Notes under the pieces: model-generated
Database searches by the model: none
What the model was told of the DNA's origin: nothing
What the model saw: the letters and a program-made list of their open reading frames with translations, nothing else
In this document: piece by piece, positions 1-5,046 of the stretch
How the letters are laid out: every line of letters begins with the position of its first letter
How positions within the stretch are numbered: position 1 is the stretch's first letter
Made by a program: the position numbers and the translations under genes
From: Erysipelotrichaceae bacterium
Lineage (GTDB): Bacteria > Bacillota_I > Bacilli_A > Erysipelotrichales > Erysipelotrichaceae
Assembly (NCBI GenBank): GCA_030533035.1
Contig: JAUNJW010000164.1
Span: forward strand, 1 to 5,046
Length of the DNA stretch: 5,046 nt
Reading direction: 5' to 3'

Positions 1-18
1 GGCTGATCCTCCGGTCTG

Positions 19-24
19 TATAAT
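19..24 (+). promoter_or_regulatory. Candidate -10 box (TATAAT) directly before the first ABC gene
   Basis: A perfect TATAAT lies here. With standard sigma-70 spacing (last base at -7), +1 falls on position 31, the A of the ATG of the first transporter gene, so the message could be leaderless. The -35 box would lie at or before the window's left edge and cannot be seen. No Shine-Dalgarno sequence occurs in the 30 bases before the start. The match could be chance, because the same stretch may be the tail of an upstream gene: stop codons lie at 21-23 and 26-28 in two open frames. Confidence 0.35.
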
Positions 25-30
25 TTAGTT

Positions 31-1782
31 ATGAAAAAGCTGTACATCTATCTGAAGGAATACAAAAAAGAAAGTATTATCGCGCCTCTGTTCAAGCTGC
101 TCGAGGTGGTTTTTGACCTGATCGTGCCGCTGATTGTCGCTGACCTGATCAACACCGGCATTGTCAACGGTGACAAAGGCGTGCTTTTCAGCCGCTTTGC
201 GCTGCTGATCGGGCTGGCCCTCGTCGGCCTTGCCTGTTCGTTTACCGCCCAGTATTTCGCTTCGAAGGCGTCGGTCGGCTTTGCGGCGAATGTCCGCCAG
301 GCTGTCTTTGACCATGTCCAGAATCTTTCCTGGACAGAGCTCGACACAATCGGAACCAACACCCTGATCACCAGGCTGACATCCGACGTCAACCAGATGC
401 AGAACGGCCTCAACCTGGCCTTAAGGCTTCTGCTGAGAAGCCCGTTCATTGTCTTCGGCGCAATGTTCATGGCATTTACGATCAATGTCCGCTGCGCCCT
501 GATTTTCCTGGCGGCAATCCCGGTGCTTTCCGTTGTTGTCTTCGGCATCATGCTCATCAGCATTCCCCTCTATAAAAAAGTGCAGAACGCGCTCGATCAG
601 GTACTTGGCAAAACCCGTGACAACCTGCAGGGTGTCAGAGTCATCCGTGCTTTCCGCCGGGAAGCGGATGAGGTGGCAGCCTTTGACGAAGCCTCCGGCG
701 CTTTGACCGCAGTCAATGAGCTGGTCGGCAGGATCTCGGCCCTGCTCAATCCGCTGACATATGTCCTGATCAATATCGCGACAATCCTGCTGATCCGCCA
801 GGCCGCATTCCAGGTGAATACCGGCAATATCGCCCAGGGCGATGTCGTCGCTTTATACAACTACATGGCCCAGATCATTGTCGAGCTGATCAAGCTGGCC
901 AGCCTGATCATCACCATCGACAAGTCGCTTGCCTGCGCAGGCAGAGTCCAGGCTGTGCTGGATGAAAAGCCCTCCATTCTGTATCCGGCAGAACGGAGAG
1001 AAATCTCAGATTCAGAAGAAGCTGTCAGCTTTGAACATGTCAGCTTTACTTACAAAGGCGCCAGTGAACCGGCTGTCAGCGATATTACCTTCACTGCAGA
1101 AAAAGGGCAGACTATCGGCATCATCGGCGCGACCGGCGCCGGCAAGTCGACGGTTGCCAATATGATCGGCCGCTATTATGAGGCGACGGAAGGAAGCATC
1201 CGCCTTTGCGGTACAGATATCCGTTCGTGGCCGCGGGCAGACCTGACCGCTCTTGTCGGCATGGTTCCCCAGAAGGCAGTGCTGTTTGCCGGCAGCGTGC
1301 GGGACAACATGAAGATTGCCAATGAAGCGGCGACAGACGAGGAAATCTGGCAGGCCCTGGAAACAGCCCAGGCCCGCGACGTCGTGGAAGGAAAGGACGG
1401 CAAGCTCGATTTCATGATCGAGCAGGGCGGCCGCAATCTTTCCGGCGGCCAGAGACAGCGCCTGACCATTGCCAGAGCCATAGTCCATCATCCGGAAATC
1501 CTGATCCTCGATGACTCCGCCAGCGCGCTTGATTTCGCGACTGACGCCAGGCTGAGAACGGCAATCCGCCGCGATTTAAGCGGTCTGACAGTCTTTATCA
1601 TCTCCCAGCGGATTTCATCCATCCGCTACGCTGACCGGATTCTTGTCATGAGCGACGGAACCCTTGCCGGTAACGGCACCCATGAGGAGCTGATGGCATC
1701 GTGTGAAGAATACCGGGAAATCTATGAATCCCAGTATCCTTCAAAGAAAAAGGCGGCAGCCGCCATGGAGGTCCGCGCATGA
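31..1782 (+). CDS. Heterodimeric ABC exporter, half-transporter with degenerate catalytic site (BmrC/LmrC/TM287-like)
   Basis: Membrane export subunit of 583 residues, the usual length of an ABC half-transporter. The N-terminal type IV exporter domain has six likely membrane spans, at about residues 16-40, 53-77, 135-151, 155-178, 239-259 and 270-296. The ATPase domain follows from about 333: A-loop Tyr341, Walker A G366-T374 (GATGAGKST), Q-loop Gln414, signature LSGGQ 470-474, Walker B 490-495 and D-loop SALD 498-501. Two residues depart from a working ATPase: Asp495 stands where the catalytic Glu belongs (LILDD), and Gln526 replaces the switch His (ISQR). This is the known pattern of the degenerate partner in heterodimeric exporters, so it is not decay. 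Its intact LSGGQ would serve the partner's ATP site. The start is supported by the typical MKKLxxYLKxYKK opening, although no ribosome binding site is visible. It overlaps the next gene by 4 nt. The substrate (drug, peptide or lipid) is unknown. Confidence 0.93.
   Translation: MKKLYIYLKEYKKESIIAPLFKLLEVVFDLIVPLIVADLINTGIVNGDKGVLFSRFALLIGLALVGLACSFTAQYFASKASVGFAANVRQAVFDHVQNLSWTELDTIGTNTLITRLTSDVNQMQNGLNLALRLLLRSPFIVFGAMFMAFTINVRCALIFLAAIPVLSVVVFGIMLISIPLYKKVQNALDQVLGKTRDNLQGVRVIRAFRREADEVAAFDEASGALTAVNELVGRISALLNPLTYVLINIATILLIRQAAFQVNTGNIAQGDVVALYNYMAQIIVELIKLASLIITIDKSLACAGRVQAVLDEKPSILYPAERREISDSEEAVSFEHVSFTYKGASEPAVSDITFTAEKGQTIGIIGATGAGKSTVANMIGRYYEATEGSIRLCGTDIRSWPRADLTALVGMVPQKAVLFAGSVRDNMKIANEAATDEEIWQALETAQARDVVEGKDGKLDFMIEQGGRNLSGGQRQRLTIARAIVHHPEILILDDSASALDFATDARLRTAIRRDLSGLTVFIISQRISSIRYADRILVMSDGTLAGNGTHEELMASCEEYREIYESQYPSKKKAAAAMEVRA
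1767..1771 (+). promoter_or_regulatory. Ribosome binding site of the second ABC gene
   Basis: GGAGG lies inside the 3' end of the first transporter gene, 7 nt before the ATG at 1779. Together with the ATGA stop/start overlap it fixes the start and suggests translational coupling, which would keep the two subunits in balance. Confidence 0.85.
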
Positions 1783-3518
1783 ACAGCACTTCCATGGCCA
1801 CAATGAAAAAACTGATGAAGATGGTCGGCAGATATACCGTCTGGCTGATTGTCTCCATTCTTCTGGCAGCCGTCACGGTTGTCCTGACACTGTATGTCCC
1901 GGTCCTCTTCGGTGATGCGATTGACGGCATTGTCGCATTTGAACGGGTGGACTTTGAGATTGTGACAGATATTCTCACCAAGATCCTGGCCTGCATTCTG
2001 GTGACATCCGCCTGTACCTGGATCATGAACCTGGTGAACAATCATCTGACCTACAGGGTTGTTTATGATCTGAGGGCCAAAGCAATCCGCCACATCCAGG
2101 AAATCCCGATGAAATATCTCGACGCCCACAGTACGGGTGACATTGTCGGCCGCATCATTGCCGACACGGACCAGCTTTCGGACGGTCTGCTGCTGGGACT
2201 GACCCAGCTGTTCTCCGGCGTCCTGACAATCATCGTGACCCTTGTCTTCATGTTCATGCGCAGCTGGCAGATCACGCTGCTGGTGATTGTCCTGACACCG
2301 GTCAGCTTCATCGCCGCCAAGCTGATCGCCTCAAAGTCCTATGACATGTTCCGCAAACAGGCAAAGACAAGAGGGGAACAGACCGCGCTGATCGAGGAAA
2401 TCGTATCGAATGAAAAAATCATCCAGGCATTCGGCTACGGGCCGAGGGCTTCCGGCCGCTTCAGCGTGATCAACAGGCAGCTGCAGGAATACTCACAGAA
2501 AGCGATCTTTATCAGCTCCCTGACCAATCCCTGCACCAGGGCGGTCAACTCGATGATCTACGCGGCAGTCGCGCTGCTGGGCAGCTTCCTGATCCTGGCC
2601 GGCTCATTGACTGTCGGCGGTCTTTCGGTCATGCTGTCGTATGCCAACCAGTACATGAAGCCGTTCAATGACATCAGTTCGGTCATCACCGAATTCCAGA
2701 ACGCGCTTGCCTGCGCGGCCAGGGTGTTTGAACTGATTGAGGCTGAGCCGGAAACACCGGAAAAGAGCGGTGTCATTGAAAGCAGTGAAGGCAGCGTGCA
2801 GCTGAATGATGTCAGCTTCCGCTATGTGCCTGAGCGTCCCCTGATTGAAAACTTCAACCTGGACGTCAGACCGGGCCAGCATATTGCCATTGTCGGACCG
2901 ACCGGCTGCGGCAAAACCACATTGATCAACCTGCTGATGCGCTTCTATGAAATTGACGGCGGCGCCATTTATGTCAACGGCTGTGAAATCAGGGAAGTCA
3001 CAAGGCATTCCCTGCGTGAACAGTACGGAATGGTGCTCCAGGAAACCTGGCTGCAGTCCGGCACGGTCCGTGAAAACCTCTGTTTCGGAAGACCGGACGC
3101 GACCGATGAGGAAATCATCGCCGCCGCGAAGAAAGCCCACAGCTGGGAGTTTATCCGCCGTCTGCCGAAGCGGCTTGACACAGTCATCAGCGAGGATTCC
3201 TTCTCAGCCGGACAGAAGCAGCTGCTCTGCATTACAAGAGTCATGCTGGCGCTGCCGCCGGTGCTGATTCTTGACGAGGCGACGTCCTCGATCGATACAC
3301 TGACAGAAATCAAGATCCAGGAAGCCTTTGATGAACTGATGAAGGGCAGAACAAGCTTTATCGTTGCCCACCGCCTGTCCACAATCCGCAACGCCGATGT
3401 CATTCTGGTGATGAAGGACGGCAGGATCATTGAGCAGGGCAGCCATGATGAGCTGATCGGCAGGAACGGTTTCTACGCCCATCTTTACAATTCACAGTTT
3501 GCCCAGGCAGCGTCCTGA
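1779..3518 (+). CDS. Heterodimeric ABC exporter, half-transporter with catalytic Walker B and deviant signature (BmrD/LmrD/TM288-like)
   Basis: Partner of the preceding half-transporter, 579 residues. Likely membrane spans are at about 18-44, 65-86, 141-160, 163-184, 258-277 and 280-303. The ATPase domain begins near 338: A-loop Tyr349, Walker A G373-T381 (GPTGCGKTT), Q-loop Gln421, Walker B 495-500 with catalytic Glu500 (LILDE), D-loop SSID 503-506 and switch His531. The signature is FSAGQ (475-479) instead of LSGGQ. In the head-to-tail dimer, this protein's Walker motifs face the partner's intact LSGGQ to form the hydrolytic site. Its altered signature faces the partner's Asp495/Gln526 to form the degenerate site. 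This complementarity is strong evidence that the two proteins work as one heterodimer in the cytoplasmic membrane. Family knowledge suggests multidrug or peptide/lipid export; nothing in the sequence selects among these. Transcription probably ends at the terminator at 3573-3598. Confidence 0.94.
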   Translation: MNSTSMATMKKLMKMVGRYTVWLIVSILLAAVTVVLTLYVPVLFGDAIDGIVAFERVDFEIVTDILTKILACILVTSACTWIMNLVNNHLTYRVVYDLRAKAIRHIQEIPMKYLDAHSTGDIVGRIIADTDQLSDGLLLGLTQLFSGVLTIIVTLVFMFMRSWQITLLVIVLTPVSFIAAKLIASKSYDMFRKQAKTRGEQTALIEEIVSNEKIIQAFGYGPRASGRFSVINRQLQEYSQKAIFISSLTNPCTRAVNSMIYAAVALLGSFLILAGSLTVGGLSVMLSYANQYMKPFNDISSVITEFQNALACAARVFELIEAEPETPEKSGVIESSEGSVQLNDVSFRYVPERPLIENFNLDVRPGQHIAIVGPTGCGKTTLINLLMRFYEIDGGAIYVNGCEIREVTRHSLREQYGMVLQETWLQSGTVRENLCFGRPDATDEEIIAAAKKAHSWEFIRRLPKRLDTVISEDSFSAGQKQLLCITRVMLALPPVLILDEATSSIDTLTEIKIQEAFDELMKGRTSFIVAHRLSTIRNADVILVMKDGRIIEQGSHDELIGRNGFYAHLYNSQFAQAAS

Positions 3519-3520
3519 GC

Positions 3521-3561
3521 ATATGCGATACGGAGCCGGACCGTGACCGGTTCCGGCATAT
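3521..3561 (+). other. Long bulged hairpin just after the transporter operon's stop codon
   Basis: ATATGC (3521-3526) pairs with GCATAT (3556-3561). After a 4-nt bulge (GATA), CGGAGCCGG (3531-3539) pairs with CCGGTTCCG (3547-3555), with one G-U pair and a 7-nt loop. This gives 15 pairs in all. It starts 2 nt after the stop codon and is followed by an A-run rather than a T-run, so it is not itself a classical terminator on this strand. It could protect the 3' end of the transporter mRNA or slow polymerase ahead of the terminator just downstream. Confidence 0.6.
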
Positions 3562-3572
3562 AAAAAAGAATG

Positions 3573-3598
3573 AATTCCGCCTGAACGCGGAATTTTTT
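3573..3598 (+). terminator. Intrinsic terminator of the ABC transporter operon
   Basis: AATTCCGC (3573-3580) pairs perfectly with GCGGAATT (3587-3594) around a 6-nt loop (CTGAAC), and the right arm runs into a tract of six T (3593-3598). An A-run at 3562-3567 precedes the stem and could pair with the T-run, so weak termination in the other direction is also possible. The stem is short and only half GC, so some read-through into the sigma-factor gene is conceivable. Confidence 0.8.
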
Positions 3599-3607
3599 CA
3601 AAAATTC

Positions 3608-3633
3608 TGTAAGATTTCCGGTATGAGTCCGTC
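3608..3633 (+). promoter_or_regulatory. Candidate ECF sigma-dependent promoter (TGTAAG-N16-CGTC) of the sigma operon
   Basis: TGTAAG at 3608-3613 and CGTC at 3630-3633 are separated by 16 nt. Bacillota ECF promoters typically have TGWAAC, a 16-17 nt spacer, then CGTC/CGTA/CGAC, so only the last base of the -35 box departs from that consensus. Transcription would begin near 3640, leaving a short leader that contains the ribosome binding site. The position, just past the terminator and directly before an ECF sigma gene, fits positive autoregulation. This is inference from motif and context. Confidence 0.55.
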
Positions 3634-3645
3634 ATACATACGGAA
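3616..3645 (+). repeat. Inverted repeat across the promoter -10 region and ribosome binding site
   Basis: TTCCGGTATGA (3616-3626) is complementary to TCATAC (3632-3637) plus CGGAA (3641-3645), with a 5-nt loop GTCCG and a 3-nt bulge ATA. That makes 11 base pairs. The right arm covers the start of the GGAAGGG ribosome binding site. As DNA it could be an operator overlapping the -10 element. As RNA it could hide the ribosome binding site, but only in transcripts that start upstream of 3616. Confidence 0.5.
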
Positions 3646-3648
3646 GGG
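3642..3648 (+). promoter_or_regulatory. Ribosome binding site that selects the sigma-factor start
   Basis: GGAAGGG sits 7 nt before the ATG at 3656. The earlier in-frame ATG at 3623 has no comparable site, lies within the candidate promoter spacer, and would add 11 residues (MSPSYIRKGKK) outside the sigma-factor fold. The start at 3656 is therefore preferred. Confidence 0.8.
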
Positions 3649-3655
3649 AAAAAAG

Positions 3656-4150
3656 ATGGAAGAGTTTGAAGAAATATACAGAACATATTTCAGCGGCGTC
3701 TGGCGCTATCTTCTCAAACTGACCGGTGACGAGTCACTGGCAGAGGAGATCACGGCGGAAACCTTTTTCCGTGCCATGAACGCGATGAAATCCTTCCGTC
3801 AGCAGAGTTCCCTTTACAGCTGGCTGTGTGCCATCGGCCGCAATATTTATCTCGATCAGATGCGGGAAAGGAAAAAAAGGGCAGAGATAACCGATACTGC
3901 CATGATGCGCATCCCTGACCCGCGTGACCGGAATGAAGAAGCGCAGCGGCACCGGCAGGCGGAAGAGATTCTCAGTGCGGCCGGCAGGCTGAAAGAGCCT
4001 TACCGGACAGTCTTCCTGCTGCGGTACATTGAGCAGCAGAGCTTCGCTGAGATCGCTTCCCGCTATGGCAGAACTGAAAACTGGGCCTGTGTGACATGCC
4101 ACCGGGCAAGGGAAATGGTGAAAAAGGAGATGACGGAGTATGAAGAATGA
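3656..4150 (+). CDS. ECF-type RNA polymerase sigma factor (sigma-70 family)
   Basis: Directs RNA polymerase to a small set of promoters, probably in response to an envelope signal. The protein is 164 residues from the chosen start, normal for an ECF sigma factor, which keeps only regions 2 and 4. Region 2 spans about 5-72 and includes a typical opening (EEIYRTYFSGVWRYL), the LAEEITAETFFRA segment and SLYSWLCAIGRNIYLDQMR. A charged linker runs from about 73 to 102. Region 4 spans about 103-158, with LKEPYRTVFLLRYIEQQSF followed by the helix-turn-helix AEIASRYGRTENWACVTCHRA. The recognition helix holds Cys145 and Cys148 in a CxxCH arrangement, which is unusual at this place. The gene overlaps its putative anti-sigma gene by 11 nt. 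A candidate ECF promoter upstream suggests it transcribes its own operon. The specific ECF group and target genes cannot be named from this window. Confidence 0.93.
   Translation: MEEFEEIYRTYFSGVWRYLLKLTGDESLAEEITAETFFRAMNAMKSFRQQSSLYSWLCAIGRNIYLDQMRERKKRAEITDTAMMRIPDPRDRNEEAQRHRQAEEILSAAGRLKEPYRTVFLLRYIEQQSFAEIASRYGRTENWACVTCHRAREMVKKEMTEYEE
4123..4129 (+). promoter_or_regulatory. Ribosome binding site of the anti-sigma gene
   Basis: AAAGGAG lies inside the end of the sigma-factor gene, 10 nt before the ATG at 4140, which is slightly long spacing. A second GGAG at 4135-4138 is too close (1 nt) to serve. The embedded site and the overlapping reading frames point to translational coupling of sigma and anti-sigma. 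Confidence 0.6.
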
Positions 4151-5027
4151 ATGTGAGATTGTGAAGGATCTGCTGCCGCTGTATGCGGAAGGACTGACTT
4201 CCGCAGCCAGCAATGAGCTGATCGAAGAACATATCAGAACATGTGCTGCGTGCAGAGAGCTTCTGGACTCAATGAAAAACGAGCTTCCCCCGGAAGCTGA
4301 AAATGAAAAAACAGAACTCCCGCTGAAGGAATTCTCAAAAACCTTTTCAAGAAAGAAAAGGGGACTGGCACTGATGATTGCCGCACTTGCGGCTTCAGCT
4401 GTCATTGCGGTTTATGCCTGGCTCAGCGCGCCGCGCTATCTGGCATATAATCAGGCGGTCGAAAGCACACAGGAAGTCACTGACGGCCTGCTGGTCCGCT
4501 TTACAGACCGTGTGCATCATATCAGCACCATGACATATACAGATCCTGATTCCGGCCTCAATGAAGTTGATCTTGAATGCTGGACCTGTGACCTGGACAG
4601 GCTCTGGCATGCGGATCCTGTGCAGGAAACGCTTCTGCGCGGGGACAGGATCTGGTACCGCTCCAATCTGGACAGTATGAACAGTGATGTGCAGATCTAC
4701 GGGCAGGTGGACGGCGGCTCAAAAACACTGAGGCGGCTGACTCTGAATTATTACTTCTGGCTGGCAGCAGGCATGACGCTTGCATGCGCCATTGCCGGAG
4801 TCGTGCTCAGAAATAAAAAGACCGGGCAGCTGCTGCAGAAAGCGGCGCTGGTTCCATTTGCCTGGTGTCTTGCATCGGTCATTGTTGAGCGCGGCATCCG
4901 TGCCTCCACCTGGAGTATTGTCAGGGATTTCTCACTGATTGCCCTGCTGTGGATCTGTCTCAGCGTTTTCTTCCTGTGCCTTGCTCAGAGGCTGCGGGAA
5001 AAGAAAGCCGTCAGAACAGAACCGTAA
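4140..5027 (+). CDS. Putative membrane anti-sigma factor with N-terminal zinc-binding (zf-HC2/ZAS) domain
   Basis: Probably binds and silences the adjacent sigma factor at the membrane. The 295-residue protein opens with ECEIVKDLLPLYAEG and carries His31-x3-Cys35-x2-Cys38, the zinc-binding ZAS signature; Cys5 could be a fourth ligand. A basic stretch at 70-74 precedes a first membrane span at about 75-95. Residues 97-202 should lie outside the cell and include Cys147 and Cys150 (CWTC). Three more spans follow at about 203-223, 233-250 and 263-284. The Arg/Lys-rich loop near 224-227 and the tail from about 283 fit the positive-inside rule, placing both ends in the cytoplasm. Many anti-sigma factors have a single span, so the three extra C-terminal spans are notable. 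I do not recognise the outer domain. The partnership with the sigma factor is inferred from the ZAS motif, the 11-nt overlap and gene order. The signal, and whether regulated proteolysis releases sigma, are unknown. Confidence 0.85.
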   Translation: MKNECEIVKDLLPLYAEGLTSAASNELIEEHIRTCAACRELLDSMKNELPPEAENEKTELPLKEFSKTFSRKKRGLALMIAALAASAVIAVYAWLSAPRYLAYNQAVESTQEVTDGLLVRFTDRVHHISTMTYTDPDSGLNEVDLECWTCDLDRLWHADPVQETLLRGDRIWYRSNLDSMNSDVQIYGQVDGGSKTLRRLTLNYYFWLAAGMTLACAIAGVVLRNKKTGQLLQKAALVPFAWCLASVIVERGIRASTWSIVRDFSLIALLWICLSVFFLCLAQRLREKKAVRTEP

Positions 5028-5046
5028 AAAGAACATGCATGGCGCT

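Noticed and set aside
1012..1491. Minus-strand open frames opposite the ATPase domain of the first transporter gene, and similar ones opposite the second
   Set aside because: They mirror conserved ABC coding sequence, have no ribosome binding sites that I can see, and resemble no protein family known to me.
1510..1620. Loss of catalytic Glu and switch His in the first transporter read as gene decay
   Set aside because: The reading frame is intact, and the partner carries the complementary deviant signature, the known pattern of functional heterodimers.
3623..3655. Upstream in-frame ATG as the sigma-factor start, giving a 175-residue protein
   Set aside because: It lacks a ribosome binding site, lies between the candidate -35 and -10 boxes, and adds residues with no family counterpart. 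The ATG at 3656 has a well-spaced GGAAGGG.
3734..4405. Long minus-strand open frame (223 codons) opposite the sigma and anti-sigma genes
   Set aside because: It lies antisense across two well-supported genes, and its translation has no recognisable domain and is compositionally odd (Ser/Phe-rich). It is an open-frame by-product of codon bias.
5028..5046. Possible start of another gene (ATG at 5035 or 5039)
   Set aside because: Only 19 bases remain, with no convincing ribosome binding site, so nothing can be supported.
1..5046. CRISPR arrays, tRNA/rRNA genes, insertion sequences, attachment sites or phage genes
   Set aside because: No regularly spaced direct repeats, cloverleaf-like segments, transposase genes or terminal repeats were seen. 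The window is almost fully explained by four genes and one 137-nt gap.

Overview
This window reads as ordinary Bacillota (Firmicutes) chromosome. I infer that from AGGAGG-type ribosome binding sites, the closely overlapping gene pairs, the ABC exporter pair, and a sigma/anti-sigma pair of a type common in Clostridia and Erysipelotrichia-like bacteria. Base composition is moderate, slightly over half G+C by eye. No finer taxonomic placement can be supported. All four genes lie on the + strand and fill almost the whole window.

Positions 31-3518 hold two half-transporters overlapping by 4 nt (ATGA). Together they make a heterodimeric type IV ABC exporter of the LmrCD/BmrCD/TM287-288 kind. The two ATP sites are asymmetric. 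The first protein has an Asp at the catalytic-Glu position and Gln in place of the switch His. The second has a complete Walker B/H-loop but a deviant signature, FSAGQ. Pairing head to tail gives one consensus ATPase site and one degenerate site. The substrate cannot be read from sequence.

Positions 3519-3655 are intergenic. They carry a long bulged hairpin, an intrinsic terminator that ends the transporter operon, a candidate ECF-type promoter (TGTAAG-N16-CGTC), and an inverted repeat that overlaps the promoter and reaches into the ribosome binding site of the next gene.

Positions 3656-5027 hold an ECF sigma factor and its putative membrane anti-sigma factor, overlapping by 11 nt. The anti-sigma has an N-terminal zinc-binding (ZAS-like, HxxxCxxC) domain, one membrane span, an outer domain of about 105 residues with a CxxC motif, and three more C-terminal spans. 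The likely circuit is that the anti-sigma holds the sigma factor at the membrane until an envelope signal releases it, and the sigma factor then transcribes its own operon from the candidate promoter. The terminator between the modules suggests the transporter and sigma operons are separate transcription units, so a functional link between them is unproven.

I see no clear evidence of a wholly new system. The points most worth checking are the promoter/inverted-repeat arrangement, the CxxC in the sigma factor's DNA-recognition helix, and the outer CxxC of the anti-sigma factor.
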